A stretch of DNA of 64,000 nucleotides from Ananas comosus (GCF_001540865.1 NC_033621.1:6112979-6176978), one strand, 5' to 3'. Positions 22,931 to 36,039 are shown, counted from the stretch's first letter. The notes: generated from the sequence alone by a model not told the origin. Numbers and translations are program-made.

Positions 22931-25041
22931 ATGTGCGAATGAGCACAAATGGCAAACAAGCGTAATCATCGTCTCAAGTACCCAATCATCATGTCTCTAA
23001 CATGGTAATAGTCACTAGCATCTCAATGATCTAGCTCTAGGTCACAATATGAAGTTTCAATATTTACTAAGTTTAGTGCCCCTTTATGACACTTAGACAT
23101 TTCGATATACAAGCATGTTCCAATTCTCTCAATGGCCCTATCCACTAGGTTCACACATAACTCGAGCTCAATACCGCTTTATGACATTAGCTCACAATTT
23201 CACATGTCAATCTAGTCCAATGCCCCTTTATGGCATTATAATAATTCCATGTCCAACTAGGGTTTAAGTCCAATGGCACTTTACATAGATCAATTCTACT
23301 ATATAAACAGGAACCCAAGTCTCCCATAAGAATGCTAATGCACACATAAGCCTCATATGCAAGTTCCCTACTTTATAGGGGTCCAAAAATACAATGTATG
23401 TAACATAGGCATTTTAAGCATTCTAAAATTCATAATAAATACATTTATCATGGAAATGCATGAATTTCTACTTTACGAAGCATAAAACATCGGATATGAG
23501 AATTTCTCATATGCTAGGCTAGGTCAAACCCACCGAACCGTCTCGAAACCCTTCATTTGGCCGAACGGAGTTGTCCACAAATCTCTAAGTACCCTAAAGG
23601 TAAGGAGTGAAGAGATAAACAAACGTTACGAGCAACTCTAGACTCAAACATTAACCACCACAAGTAAAGGGGCAAAAACTCACCTAGGGGGTAGAAAATC
23701 TCTCTCAAGCTCCAAAAGAGAGCTAGATCCCTTCCAATCCAACCCAAAGGAAGGTTCTAATCCAATCAATTTAGCTCAAAAGGCCCTAGAATCAAAATGT
23801 CCAAAATCAACCCTAAAATCACATTCTAGGGTTTCATCTCAAAGAAACCCTCAAATCTCAAAATCTAGAGGAGAGAACAACTCACATACCTCTAAGAAGC
23901 TTCAAACCAAGCTCAAAATTCTCAAACTTCAAGGATCTTCCCTCAACTATGCTCCAAATCCAAGCTCCAAGCTTCAACCATGGAGGAAAAGCATAAAAAG
24001 GGGGAAAGAAAAGTAAATCCACCAAAATCCAAGCAAAAAGGGAGATCAAATCCAAGTGGGATGGGGAAGAAGGGTTCCCTACCTCTCTCCCTGCTCCTTC
24101 AGCTCAAAAGAAGCCCTAGAGGGCGTGGGGTGCTAATATTGTCACGCCCCGTGACCGCTACCAATTTGGTCCGGCCCCGGGCGCGTCAAACAGACGCCGA
24201 ACGGACAGGACCTCCCCTGTCCGTCCAAGGCTAACCAACAGATCATGTATAAGAATTTATTCAGGAATCAATTCATAAATACACAATCAAGAAGCACCAC
24301 CAGTGCAACAAGACGAGAGCAAGATACAAGTATAGAACATACGAGTAATGATAAAAAGAGAACATCTATCTATTACATTCATTCAACTATTAGATTACAA
24401 TTCGATTATACATTGAACTTCCAGAACATAATAAAAGGCTTACATCTTCCAAAATATAAACACAATCACTCAACCTCACCCTATACAACATCTACTCTCA
24501 AACATAATACAGGGTAAGGCTAATGCAAAAGGTAGGTAGCTAATGCAACTAGCGCACTAAGCCCTTACCGCGATCCTCGCCGTGTGAACTCGCGCTCGGC
24601 CCCTAAAATGGGGGGGGGTGAGAACTAACTTCCTTAGTTCCCAGTGGGTTCGGCCGCCGACTCCGCCGATCTCCCCACTAGGTCCAAGCGGGCAAAAGTA
24701 GATAATCGATAGATAGATAGATAAGGAAAGCGATAAATGACAGAAGTAAAGCTACGCTACTATGCCCAATCATAAATATATGAATGCATGTACAATGAAA
24801 TAGATAAACAACTAACCCATTATCATGTCCAAAGGTAAAGCTATTTACTCGTTCATCAATCTCATTTACTTGTTTCTTAATCTCGTGGCTTCCCTGAAGG
24901 AGCCTACTGCTCACTAGCCATCTCGAAGGTAGGGAGGGTCAACTCGCACTACGAACCGAGACCGTCTGCCGGGGCCCAAAATAGGCAATCCCTTGGGACC
25001 CAAAATAGGCGATCCCACGTGACCAACTCCGGAGCGCACTA

Positions 25042-25065
25042 CTTGTGTGGGGCTTCCATCACAAG
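25042..25065. repeat. Conserved LTR hairpin, copy 4 (family II)
   Basis: CTTGTG pairs with CACAAG; TGG with CCA inside; loop GGCTT; one bulged T. CTCCGGAGC lies upstream. Inner pairs differ from family I but still pair. Confidence 0.7.
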
Positions 25066-26168
25066 ATTTAAAAAAACAGACCATGAGCATGATCCAATCC
25101 TCATCTCGAGAATACCCTATCCTCTAGGGTTACCATCATCATGTAGTCCATAGGCATCGTATACACCAAGTTTAACATGCATCACTTGTTTTCTTATACA
25201 CTATAAACTAGATTGCCACTCGTCCATGGTTTACTATCGACTAGATGCCACTCGTTCTTTGTTTATCATTAGACCAACCATTGAGCCTATCTCTTTCTCT
25301 GCACTATAGGATTCACAAGTCTCGACCCAATCCTTATCGATCCACTATGTCAAGTATCCAATACATGCTACGATATCATCAAGGAAAGCATAAGGAAAGG
25401 CAATGCACAGTCATCCTATAATGCAATAATACAAGATGCAGAATCGAAATGTACTAAGACATAGAAGGGAGCCCGATTGGTTCGGGATGGACACCACCGA
25501 CCTCTTGTTGATGCCGCGATGATAGAAACTCGGCGTTGCGGTTCTTGCGCGTCGCCCTAACTCCTCGGGGCGAAGCGAGCCCTCAAGTACCTGATTCGGC
25601 GATTTCTCCGCACCCGCTCGTCGAATCGAGAAACCGACTTCGCCGACGCGTTCCGGTACCTAGCAATTAGGTTTGCGACCTAATAGATTAGATCAAAACC
25701 CTAGATTTCCAAAATCCCAATTCCGTGCCCTAGAATGGCAACGAGGGAGAAATCCTTGGTGCGAGCTTCGATTTCGAGCTCGAACCATCTATTTATCTCC
25801 AATAGGTTCTATTCGAACCAATTCCAAGCCACAAAACTCAATCCTAAGAAATCTACCATGGGTGGGTTTGGAGCTTACCTCTAAGCCAAGCTCCAAGCTT
25901 GCCCTAGCTTGAAGGAGAGAGGGAAGAAGACCTTCTTCTTCTTCTTCTTGGACTTCTCCTTCCACTTCTTATTCTTTTCCTTTCTTTCTTCTCCTTCTTC
26001 TTCTCCTTCTTTTCTTTCTAGAGAGAGAGAGGGAAAGAGTGTGGGAGGGAGAGAGAGCAAATGAGAGGGAGAGAGAGGTCCCCCAACCTCAAATAAAGGC
26101 CATTTTGCATATAGCCCCCTCAACTTTTCATCCTTCAAACCAGCCCTCTCTAGGCATTTTCGCAGTGA

Positions 26169-26459
26169 GGGACCGGTCCCAACTCGGGGAGACCGGTCCC
26201 CGAAAGCTGCAATTCCGAGCAGAGGGGATTTCGCGTTCGGGAACCGGTCCTTGCCTGAGAGACCGGTCCCCGGGTGACCGGTCCTTGTCCGAGAGAACCG
26301 GTTCCCGAAAGTTAGATTCTCGGGACTTAGCCAAATTTCGGCTAATCTCGCTGGGCTGACGTTCGGGAACCGGTCCCTGCCTGTAAGGGACCGGTCTCAT
26401 CAGAGACCTCCGCTGCCCAGCCTGATGGGACCGGTCCCTCCTTGCCAGGGACCGGTCCC
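26169..26459. repeat. GGGACCGGTCCC palindrome array (family II solo LTR)
   Basis: About ten GGGACCGGTCCC, GAGACCGGTCCC or GAACCGGTTCCC words in 290 bp. All keep the ACCGGT core. Confidence 0.92.
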
Positions 26460-26695
26460 CGAGAGCATTTCTACTCCAGTGCAAGTTTTGCACTGGTGCT
26501 CTCGCGGACCTTTCCTTAATGCACTTTATGCATAATAATCACCTTCGGACTCTCCGAAGCTTACGCACTCGACAACTAGTCGATTCTAATCGAAGTCTAA
26601 TCCTCGAGTTTCGAGAATTCACTTCCTAACAAATATAGAGAGCCACAATTGCAAAAACACTCCTGCAGTTCAAACTGCTCAAAATCTGTCACTGC

Positions 26696-26856
26696 ATACC
26701 GGTACACGGGCCCGCGTACCGGTACACCTCCCACGAAAACGCCAAACTCAAGCCTCGGGTTGGCTCAAAACTGCCTGTGTATCGGTACACCATCGGCCCC
26801 ATACCAGTACAGCCATCAACCTTGTACCGGTACAGCCATCAACCCTGTACCGGTAC
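26696..26856. repeat. GTACCGGTAC palindrome array (5' LTR of minus-strand element)
   Basis: Six copies, four with an intact TACCGGTA core and two decayed (TATCGGTA, TACCAGTA), both showing transitions at the core. Confidence 0.88.
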
Positions 26857-27053
26857 ATGGCCTGCTGAAGGCTACCCGAGAGCTAACCAAAAATCCGACT
26901 TTTCGGGTTTTGGTGCTAAGCTTTAAACCTCACTTCTCGGGATTCGAACCATAGGTCGGAACACTGTCTACGACCCTCCACAAAGTGTGGAAAAGCTCGG
27001 AACACCAATCAAACGCTCGTACCTTGTTATTTGCAAAGGTCCAGTGTGTTACA

Positions 27054-27647
27054 GGTTTGTTCAGTCTTCCAACCTCCAAACCTATCGGGAGGTTGTGAAC
27101 CGCGCGCTCATAGTGGAGAGCGGCGCGGCGGATCTGCAGGAGCGGCGAGAAGCTTTGGACAAAGGCAAGGGCACGAGGCCCGTAGCTGAGGGTGCAAGCC
27201 AGACGCACTCTGGGAAGCCGCCGAGATGTCCGAGACACCGGAGCCAGTCGCGTGGACGTGGCCAGTCTACTCAGCGAGGAGGACCTGATCGACGCCAGGC
27301 TCCACGCTGCGTGATCTGCGGTGGTCCCCATTTTCTACGGTACTGGTTCACGCAGTCGGGGCAGGTGCTACTTGTGTGGCCAGGAGGGCCACTTCCAGTC
27401 GGACTGCCCGAGGGGTCGAGCACCAGCGCCATCTTCGGCATCTGTACCAACTTTACCGGGTCCCAGCCAGGGGACACTTTCTGCGCATCACTAGGCTGGG
27501 CGGCCGCCAGTTCAGCGGCAAGCGGAGGGGTTACGACAGGCCCCGAGTGGGCACATGTATGCGGCCCAGACTGAGGAGACGGCAGCAGCCGAGAATGTGG
27601 TCGCAGGTATCATTTTACTTTATGGTATTCGAGTACGAACATTATTT
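27054..27647 (+). pseudogene. Gag C-terminal part of plus-strand Tekay-like copy (5' truncated)
   Basis: Starts abruptly inside gag (FVQSSNLQTYREVVNRALIV) where the minus-strand element's LTR ends. It matches the minus-strand gag closely but lacks the promoter-side LTR, PBS and N-terminal gag. Around 27345 a small indel shifts the frame before the zinc knuckle: the minus copy reads CYLCGQEGH, here the same bases read VLLVWPGGP in the running frame. No functional gag can be made. Confidence 0.88.
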
Positions 27648-30600
27648 GATACCGGTGCATCGCATTCATTCATAGACCGGCTGTTTGCAGAGTTGCATGG
27701 CATCCCTCTGACATCTTTGTTGCATCCGGGATGAGTCGTAGTACCCGATCACTCTTTGGATATTCGAGAGTTTTGCCCCAGTTGCCCTGTTTGGGTTGGA
27801 GATTGGGTCATGCCCTTGGACTTGCTAGCTTTGCATAAACTCGGAGAGTTTGATGTTGTTTTGGGCATGGACTGGTTGACCAAGTACTACGCCACTATTG
27901 ATTGCAAGAATCGAACTGTGACGTTTAGAGAGCCGGGGCAGGCGGAGGTTGTGTACCGAGGATGCCAGAGTTCGTTGTTTGCGATGACGATTAGCTCCTC
28001 TCGAGCTAGACAGTTGATTAGCAGAGGCTGCGTAGCCTATTTGGCTACTGTTGTGTTGCGAGGCGATGCAGACGCCCCTAGGATTGAGGACATCCCCGTC
28101 ATGTGGGAGTTTGGAGATGTGTTTTCAGCAGAGTTACCAGGCATGCCACCTGATAGGGAGATTGAGTTTGCGGTAGATCTCATCCCCGGGACTACTCCAA
28201 TCTCAAAAGCGCCCTATAGGATGGCACCTGCGGAATTGAAGGAGCTGAAGGCACAGCTGTAGGACCTTCTGGACAAGGGTTTTGTGCGACCGAGTGTGTC
28301 ACCTTGGGGAGCACCGGTCCTATTTATCAAGAAGAAGGATGGAACACTTCGCTTGTGCGTGGATTATCGTGAACTCAATAAAGTCACGATCAAGAATAAG
28401 TATCCATTACCGAGGATTGATGATTTCTTTGACCAGCTCTAGGGATCTAGTGTGTATTCCAAGATCGACTTGCAGTCGGGGTACCACCAGTTGAAGATCA
28501 AGCCTGAGGATGTGTCGAAAACGGCTTTTAGAACACGGTATGGATATTATGAGTTTACCGTTATGCCATTTGGGCTTACTAATGCCCCGGCGGCTTTTAT
28601 GGATCTAATGAACTGTGTTTTCAAGCCTTATCTAGACAGGTTTGTCGTAGTATTCATCGACGACATTTTGCTCTATTTTCAAAGTGATGCGGATCACGAG
28701 GAACACTTGAGACTTGTACTTCAAGTGCTTCGGGAAAAGAAGCTCTATGCCAAATTGAAGAAGTGTGAATTTTGGCTTAGAGAGGTGGCGTTTTTGGGCC
28801 ACTTGATTTCAGGATCAGGTATAGCTGTGGATCCTAGGAAGATTGAAGCCATGAAGGATTGGCCGAGGCCGACAAGGGTCACCGAGATTCGGAGTTTTCT
28901 TGGCTTGGCCGGCTACTACCGACGGTTTGTTGAGGGATTTGCGAGGTTATCCACTACCCCCACGAGGCTCACACATAAAGGCACCAAATTTGTTTGGAAT
29001 GATGCGTGTAAAAGGAGCTTCTAAGAGTTGAAGCAGAGATTGACGACCGCCCCAATCCTGACCCTACCAGTTGCTGGAGCAGGGTATGTGGTTTATAGTG
29101 ATGCTTCTTTTAATGGATTGGGTTGTGTCTTGATGCAGGACGGGAAAGTGATCGCGTATGCATCTCGCCAGTTGAAGGATTATGAAAGAAACTACCCTAC
29201 TCATGATTTGGAGTTGGCGGCCATGGTCTTTGCATTGAAGCTATGGCGCCATTACTTGTATGGCGAGCGATGCGAAATATATACGGATCACAAGAGCTTA
29301 AATTATCTATTCACTCAGAAGGAGTTGAACTTGAGGCAGCGCAGATGGTTGGAGCTACTCAAGGATTATGATTTGATGATACTTTACTACCCGGGCAAGG
29401 CTAACGTGGTGGCGGATGCGCTAAGTAGGAAATCGACGGAAAACTTAGCGATGCTTGTGGTTACTCAACCGCCGTTGATTGAGCAGATGAAACGGTTGGA
29501 GTTAGAGGTGGTGGCTCCTGATACACCTTTAAGACTGATGACTTTGATGGTGCAACCTACACTTGTGGAAAGAATTAAAGAAAAGCAAGTTTCCGATGTG
29601 GAGTTGCAAAGGATTCGAGCTAAGATGATTGATGGTTGCACCGGTGACTTTTCTGTGGACGGTGTTGGACTGATGTGCTACCGTGGACGGATCTGTGTAC
29701 CGGTGGAATCAGCACTTAGAGAAGAAATTCTTCAAGAGGCACACCGAGCACCGTATGCTATACATCCGGGAGGCACAAAGATGTACAAGGACTTAAAGTT
29801 GCTTTATTGGTGGCTCGGGATGAAAAAGGACGTTCGTGAGTTTGTTGCTAAATGTTTAACTTGCCAACAGGTGAAAGCCGAGCACCGAGTTCCTGCGAAA
29901 AAATTGCAAAGCTTACTGATCCTAGTATGGAAATGGGAGAAGATCACCATGGACTTTGTGATGGGTTTGCGCCGCTCTCAGGCCGGGCATGATGCTATTT
30001 GGGTGATCGTGGATAGGCTGACGAAATCGGCACATTTCGTACCTATCAACACTACTTGGACTGGTGAGAGACTCGCACAAGTTTATTTGGATGAGATTGT
30101 GCGATTACACGGGGTACCTACTTCCATAGTATCAGATCGAGACCCCCGATTTGTATCTCACTTTTGGCGGAGCTTACAGGATGCTTTGGGTACGCGCTTA
30201 GACTTCAGTACAGCTTTCCACCCCCAGAGTGACGGGCAGTCAGAGCGTACTATACAGACTCTCGAGGACATGCTTCGAGCCTGTGTGATTGACTTCCAGG
30301 GAGGATGGTCGCAGCATCTACCGATGGCAGAGTTTGCTTATAACAACAGTTATCAAGCAAGCATCAAGATGGCACCTTTCGAGGCATTCTATGGACGGAA
30401 ATGTAGATCGCCACTTCATTGGAGTGAAGTTGGCGAGAGATTGGCTTTAGGCCCAGATGTGCTCCAGGAAGCGGAGGATAAGGTTCGCGTTGCTCGGGAG
30501 CGACTGTTGACAGGCCAGAGTAGGCAAAAGAGTTATGCTGATAAGCGTCGATGGGACTTGCAGTTTCAGATTGGTGATCATGTCTTCTTAAAAGTCTCGC

Positions 30601-30998
30601 CGACCAGAGGGATCAGAAAATTTGGAATCTGGGGCAAGCTGAGCCCCCGATACATTGGACCGTATGAGGTTTTGGAGCGTGTAGGCCCGATAGCGTATCG
30701 ACTTGCTCTACCACCGAACCTATCGCGTGTACACAATATTTTTCATGTATCGGTCCTTCGGAAGTACATTCATGATCCGGCTCACGTGTTGAACGCTACA
30801 CCTTTGGAGCTGAGGGATGATTTGAGCTTTGAAGAGCAACCTTTGAGAATTTTGGCTCACGAGGTGAAAAGATTACAGAACCGTGACATCCCCTATGTGA
30901 AGATGCTTTGGAGCAACCACGATGAGCGCGAGGCCACTTGGGAATTGGAGAGCGCACTGCGGGAGCGCTATTCCCATCTTTTTCAGATGGAGGCTTGA
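27648..30998 (+). pseudogene. Ty3/gypsy pol with C-terminal chromodomain-like region, plus-strand Tekay-like copy
   Basis: One frame from the protease motif (DTG at 27648) to the stop at 30998. Order: protease, RT ([16 protein letters not shown] at 28653-28664), RNase H ([10 protein letters not shown] near 29100; [11 protein letters not shown]), integrase HHCC ([11 protein letters not shown]), core residues in MDFV (D at 29952), SDRDPRF and QSDGQSERT, a [19 protein letters not shown] segment and a C-terminal EEQPLRIL...[13 protein letters not shown] module typical of the Tekay/Del chromodomain-like end. Nonsense codons: TGA near 27735, TAG at 28261, TAG in DQL-GSSVYS near 28440, TAA near 29025. 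The long 29028-30998 part is intact. Stops look like C-to-T changes. Confidence 0.93.
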
Positions 30999-31039
30999 GG
31001 TACCTTACATTTCGAGTTTCGCGGATGAAACTCCTTTTT

Positions 31040-31051
31040 AGGAGGGGTGAA
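31040..31051 (+). other. Polypurine tract
   Basis: AGGAGGGGTGAA directly before the 3' LTR start at 31052, the expected plus-strand primer site of the element. Confidence 0.8.
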
Positions 31052-31272
31052 TGTAACACACTGGACCTTTGCAAATTGCGAGGTTCGAGTGTTTGAGCTA
31101 TGTTCTGAGTTTTTTCAGATTTTCTGGAGGGTCGTGGACAGTGGTCCGACCCATAGCTCGCCTCCCGAGGAATATAGTATTTTATGTAGCACTAAGATCA
31201 CTAAAGAGTTGGACTTAGCCTACCTTGGATCGCATTCTGCTTATGGTAAAACCGGTGACAGGTCGATGGCTG

Positions 31273-31382
31273 TAACGGTACACATTTTGTACCGGTACAC
31301 TTTGATGGTTGTACCGGTACACATGTGCCGAATTTCAAACCCGAGCCTCGAGTTTGCATTTTCGTGGGATTTGTACCGGTAC
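31273..31382. repeat. GTACCGGTAC palindrome array (3' LTR)
   Basis: Three exact GTACCGGTAC palindromes and one TGTAACGGTACA variant within 115 bp. Confidence 0.9.
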
Positions 31383-31438
31383 ACTTTGGTAGATTTTGAG
31401 CAGTTTGAACTATAGGGGTGTTTTTGCAATTGTGGCCT

Positions 31439-31446
31439 TCTATATG
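31439..31446 (+). promoter_or_regulatory. Candidate LTR TATA box
   Basis: TCTATATG about 390 bp into the LTR, just downstream of the palindrome array. The equivalent site in the 9284 solo LTR is CTATATAG. Confidence 0.35.
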
Positions 31447-32654
31447 TGTCCCCACGCCCCGTAAGGCTTCTCCTGAGCTGAGAACCAGAGGAAAGCAAGG
31501 TAGGGAGCTCTCCTCTCACCTTCTTTGGATTTCCTTCCCATTCTTTTGGATTTTGGTGGATTAATCCCTCTATTTTTCCCTTTTGATGCTTTTCCACCAT
31601 GGTTGAAGCTTGAGGCTTGGTTTTGAAGCTTGATTGGGGGAAGATCCTTGAAGTTTGAGGACTTTGAGCTTGAATTGAAGCCTCTAAAAGGTTAGTAGTA
31701 AGATCTTTTCCTCTAGATTTGGTTTTTGAAGGTTTCTTTGAGATGAAACCCTAAGATAGGCTTTTAGGGTTGATTTTGGGCATTTTGGATTTAGGGCTTT
31801 TGGAGCTCAATCTCTTGGATTAGAACCTTCCTCTAGGTTAGATTGGAAGAATTCTAGCACTCTTTTGGAGCTTGAGGAGAGATTTTCACACTATAGGTGA
31901 GTTTTAGCCCTTTTGATGATTTGGTTAATGTTCGATCACATGGTTGTTCGTTCGATTCGCTTATCCCTTTTAGAATGTCTTCTAGGGAGCTAGGAGGCTT
32001 GTGGACAACTCCGTTCGGCGAAATGAAGGGTTTCGAGACGGTTCGGTGGGTTTGATCTAGTCACATAATGAGAAAATCTCTTTTGTGATGATTTGAGTAT
32101 CGTAAAATAAGAAAGCATGCATATTCATGTTAAATATATTTATTATGAATTTTAGAATGCTTAAAATGTCTATGTTACATACATTGTATTTTCGGACCTC
32201 TATGAAGTAGAAAACTTGCATGTGAGGCTTATGTGTGCATTAGCATTCTTATAGGAGACTTGGGGTCATGTTTCTTATAGTGGAAATAGCATGTGTAAGC
32301 GCCTTTGACATAAATTCTCATTGGGCATTGAAACTACTACAATGCCATAAAGAGGCACTAGACAAGATTGACATGTGAAATTGTGAGCTAATGTCATAAA
32401 GCGGCATTGAGCTCGGGATATATGTGAACCTAGTGGATAGGGCCATTGAGAGATTTGGAAATTGGAACATGCTTGAATATAGAATTGTCTAAGTGTTATG
32501 AAGGGGCACTAGACTTAGTGAATATTGAAACTTCACATTGTGACATAGAACTAGATCATTGAGATGCTAGTGACTTTTACCATGTTAGAGACATGATGAC
32601 TGGGTATTTGAGAAGTTGACTACGCTTGCTTGCCATTTGTGCTCATTCGCACAT

Positions 32655-32680
32655 GCTTGTGAGGGTCGCTCCCTACAAGC
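32655..32680 (+). repeat. Conserved LTR hairpin, copy 5 (sense strand)
   Basis: GCTTGT pairs with ACAAGC and GGG with CCC around loop TCGCT; ACTCCGGAG follows, giving the sense order hairpin then CTCCGGAG. Confidence 0.75.
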
Positions 32681-33697
32681 CGGCACTCCGGAGTTGGCCT
32701 ACGCGACTTATGCTCGCTCGTGCGGTATCGAGAAACCAACGGGGTCGGGAGGGATAGACTCATTCCTAGAGTGGGAATGCTGGAGCTACCACCGACACTT
32801 AGGTGGCACAAGTTGGACTACACCATGTAGGTCTTAGAATATGTTGGAAACAATGACATTTAATCGGGAGATGACAATCACTACTAGATAGGATTAGTAG
32901 TTGGATTACTATGACATGCTTATAGCATAGTGTTGAGACATGTAGTATACTTAATAGTTTATTTATTGTATCATAGTATACTTGGTTGTCATGAAAGAGC
33001 ATAATCATCATATATTGTTAGAACGGATCATGTTATCTACTTGCTTGCCACGTTGGGACATAGTAGACATGTATGGGGTATACCACATCTTGATAGAATA
33101 TATGTTCAATACATTGACATCTTATGCTTTTTGGCATAGTAAATTTAGCAAACAATACTTGCTATTGTATTTACTGTTTATTATTATTATTGTTGCTTAT
33201 CATACTTACCCTTTTCTTTTGAGGCCTAGTGGTGCATTGAGCTGAGGTCAGTAATTACCCACTGGGAACTATAAATTATAGTTCTCACGCCCTCTGTTTT
33301 ATGTTTTATTTCAGAGCCTTCCACGCCGGGAGAGGCTAGGGACCGCGGAAAGGGTATCGCCCCGAGCTAGCTTGCTTCGAGGGACGTGTTGATAGGTGGT
33401 CTACCTCTCATTGTTTTCTTTTTGGAGAGGTTGAGAGTTGTACCAGTGTATCAGAGACCACCCGTTTTGTGTACTTTTGAGATGGATATTGTACGACTTT
33501 ATGTTTCCTCTTTATTATTTAGTTTTGTTCCTACTTCTCTTATCATAGATTATAGATGTGTACTTGCTCTGATATCTCTAGTCGTAGATCATCTCTTGCT
33601 TTATTTCCGCTGTTGTTGTAGACGCTTTATATGTGTAGACATATGGCAGGTCTGGGCGCGCTACCGGGAGGGCCTCTGCCGGTCCCAGGGCGCGACA

Positions 33698-34707
33698 AAG
33701 AGTGATAATGAACCTAGTGTTAATGAACATAGGTTAACGAGAAAGGCATTAAACCTAATATTAGAGAACATAGATTGTGAAATAAAGGTAAAGAACCTAG
33801 AGTCAAGTGAACCTAGGTAGAAAAGAATAATGGACCTAGTGTTAACAACCTAAACTATGAGTATGAAAGCAACAAACCTAAAGTATTAACTTAGGTTGAG
33901 TAAAGGCTTGGGACCTAAATAGGTCAATTCCATAGGGTTAAGATCAACCCTTGAGTAATGAGAAATGGATTCCGGAATCCCTAAGAATGAAGGCTGCTAG
34001 TGCAGCGGATAAGGCTTGCGACCGAGCGCAAGTGAATCGAGACTGTGGGTATGTTGGCTCTCCTCGCCCGACAGTGATTTAACGGGTATGTTGGTTCTCC
34101 TCGCCCGGTAAAAGAGATGGCTAATGAGAATCTTAACTTTGGGTATGTTGGTTCTCCTCGCCCGACAGTGATTCAATGGGTATGTTGGTTCTCCTCGCAC
34201 GGTATGCCATGAGCTAGAGCTCGAGAGACTTGTGGCCCGGGGTTCGATAGCATTCCTCACCCCATGGCAGACCTACAGTCGAGAGGATTTAAGGCTGAGG
34301 TGCATGTGATAGTTCCTTCACCTCGAGCCTGATTGAGCGCGGACTATCCGCGATTGATTGACTCAAGACCGAGTCGAGTGGCATAGTTGGCGAAGATAAA
34401 GTAACCTTAGGAAAGGATGGAAAATGAGCTTAATATGGCTAAGGTGTGAGTACCCTTAATAAAGAGTAAAGAACAGCTAATGAGTAAAGAATGATTATGC
34501 TAGGGAATAACAATCAATAAAGTATGGCTAAGAACTAAGAATAGCTAATAAGTGACGAATGATTAGCAATAAAGATTGGCTAAGAGTAAAGAATGGTTAA
34601 GAATAAAGAGTAGAATCGATAAATCTACTTTCATGAGTTGCATGATTTGCATATTGCATATTCGTGAGGCATGTTATCTGTTAGTTGCATAATTACATGA
34701 TGATATA
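33698..34707 (+). mobile_element. LTR remnant (family IV, sense, first visible piece)
   Basis: Many AACCTAG/CTAGTGTTAA words and three GGGTATGTTGG..TCTCCTCGCCCG repeats (34026-34200) match, inverted, the family IV solo LTR at 34708. It is interrupted by that solo LTR and resumes at 38098. Its 5' half lies beyond the Tekay-like insertion and is not found. Confidence 0.65.
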
Positions 34708-35619
34708 TGTCACGCCCCGAGCCCCGCCTATTTGGCCGAGTTCGGGCGCGTCGATAGACCGCCGAACGGACAGAGTTTTCCCTGTACGTCTTAGGCGTCG
34801 CAATCAATACAATGAACATTACAAGGGTTCCAACCAGGAACAGATATCAATCAAGATTACATAGTGGGAGGTATCAAAAACATAACACATCCTATGTTAT
34901 TACAAGCATTCACATTCAAACATTTTACATTTTTCATTACATACAACCTCCGAATGCAATTAAGTTATTACAATTAATATTACAGGTTTGATACATTGTT
35001 TTCTTTTCATTTCCCTCTACCCCTAGGCTATGCCGACTCGGGGTACCGCTATTTCTGATCTCTGGGGTAGGGCGCTATCTATGGAGCTACGCCCTTGCCT
35101 CGCGCCGCCGCGCCGCTCACGTGCGAACCTGTAACACCCCAAAACAACGTGGGGTGAGAACCAACTCCATGGTTCCCAGTGGGTACGGCCACCCAAGGGA
35201 GGAGCTCGACCAATAGGTCCAAGGAGGCAACTGCAGGTTAGTTTAATAAACAGATAGATAGATATTTGACTATGCAATTAATAAAACCATACCTTGCCTC
35301 GCAAATGCAATATGAACATTATGCAACTATGCAACTGCATAAACAACTAGTAGATATGTTAATTCTACATTTACTTTGCTACTTTAGGTCATTTCATTCA
35401 ATTGTAAGGTTTCCATTACCTTATGTTCTCAACTCAAGTTCAACTTGCTTCTAAGGTCTCTATTACCTCAGGTTCTTGCCTCGATCACTAGCTTATAAGG
35501 TTCCCATTAACCTAATCAAGCTAACCACCCGACTCGGCCTCGAGTCAATCATCCGCGGATAGTCCGCGCACTGGCTGCACCTCAGCCTGGCTGCCGTCGC
35601 AGCCTACCGCAGATCTGAC

Positions 35620-35930
35620 TTAACCATCTGGCGGCGAACTCATCGCTCTCACCCAACAACAACTCAAGTCATGACTTAGCCATCTGGCGGCGAACTCATC
35701 GCACCTCACCCAACAATGGTTCAAGTCATAACTTAGTCATCTGGCAGCGACCACATCGCTCTCACCCAACAATGGTTCAAGTCAACCTAGGCGGCATCAT
35801 CCGATAAGCTAATGGGCGAGGAGAACCACACATACCCAATTCCAGCTTATTCTCATGGCATCCCGGGCGAGGAGAACCACACATACCCGTTGAATCACTG
35901 CCAGGCGAGGAGAACCACACATACCTGCAG
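35620..35930. repeat. Two short tandem arrays inside the family IV LTR
   Basis: Three units of about 65 bp sharing CTTAGCCATCTGGCGGCGA and CTCACCCAACAA, followed by three GGCGAGGAGAACCACACATACC-like units. Equivalent arrays occur at 49265-49580. Confidence 0.75.
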
Positions 35931-36039
35931 TTATGATTCGCTTGCCATCTCTTTTACCACAATTTCCACCGCTCCATGTGCGGCCACATCACTAGGGATT
36001 CCGGAATCCATTTCATAACTCAAGGGTTGGTTTCAAACC

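Larger units (their letters stand above)
24140..26631 (-). mobile_element. Solo LTR, family II, 2492 bp
   Basis: Begins TGTCACGCCCCGTGACC, ends CTTCCTAACA. The exact duplication AATAT lies at 24135-24139 and 26632-26636. No internal region. It sits inside the 5' LTR of the minus-strand Tekay-like element, so it is younger. It carries a hairpin (25042-25065), a CT/GA-rich stretch (25925-26075) and a GGGACCGGTCCC array (26169-26459). Confidence 0.95.
21885..27053 (-). mobile_element. 5' LTR of the minus-strand Tekay-like element, split by a solo LTR
   Basis: Inner edge TATCACGCCCC (TG of the consensus is TA here), outer edge GTGTGTTACA at 27053. The two pieces (21885-24139 and 26637-27053) add to about 2.67 kb, matching the 2646-bp LTR of the sister copy. 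It carries a hairpin (22905-22930) and a GTACCGGTAC array (26696-26856). The outer edge abuts gag sequence of the plus-strand copy, implying insertion of this element into that gag. Confidence 0.9.
31052..33697 (+). mobile_element. 3' LTR of the plus-strand Tekay-like copy, 2646 bp
   Basis: Begins TGTAACACACTGGACC right after the polypurine tract and ends CAGGGCGCGACA at 33697. Carries a GTACCGGTAC array (31273-31382), a TATA candidate (31439-31446), a hairpin (32655-32680) and the conserved CTCACGCCCTC block. The flank AAGAG at 33698-33702 would be the target duplication; the partner is lost with the 5' half. Confidence 0.93.

Noticed and set aside
22748..22969. A small conserved protein shared between LTR copies (also at 32616-32837)
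   Set aside because: The frame is conserved only because the LTR copies are nearly identical, and it is open across the conserved hairpin block. Other LTR families with the same hairpin do not keep the frame.
35620..35930. CRISPR-like array of spaced repeats
   Set aside because: Plant LTR context, few units, and imperfect repeats and spacers with shared words; no relation to CRISPR.
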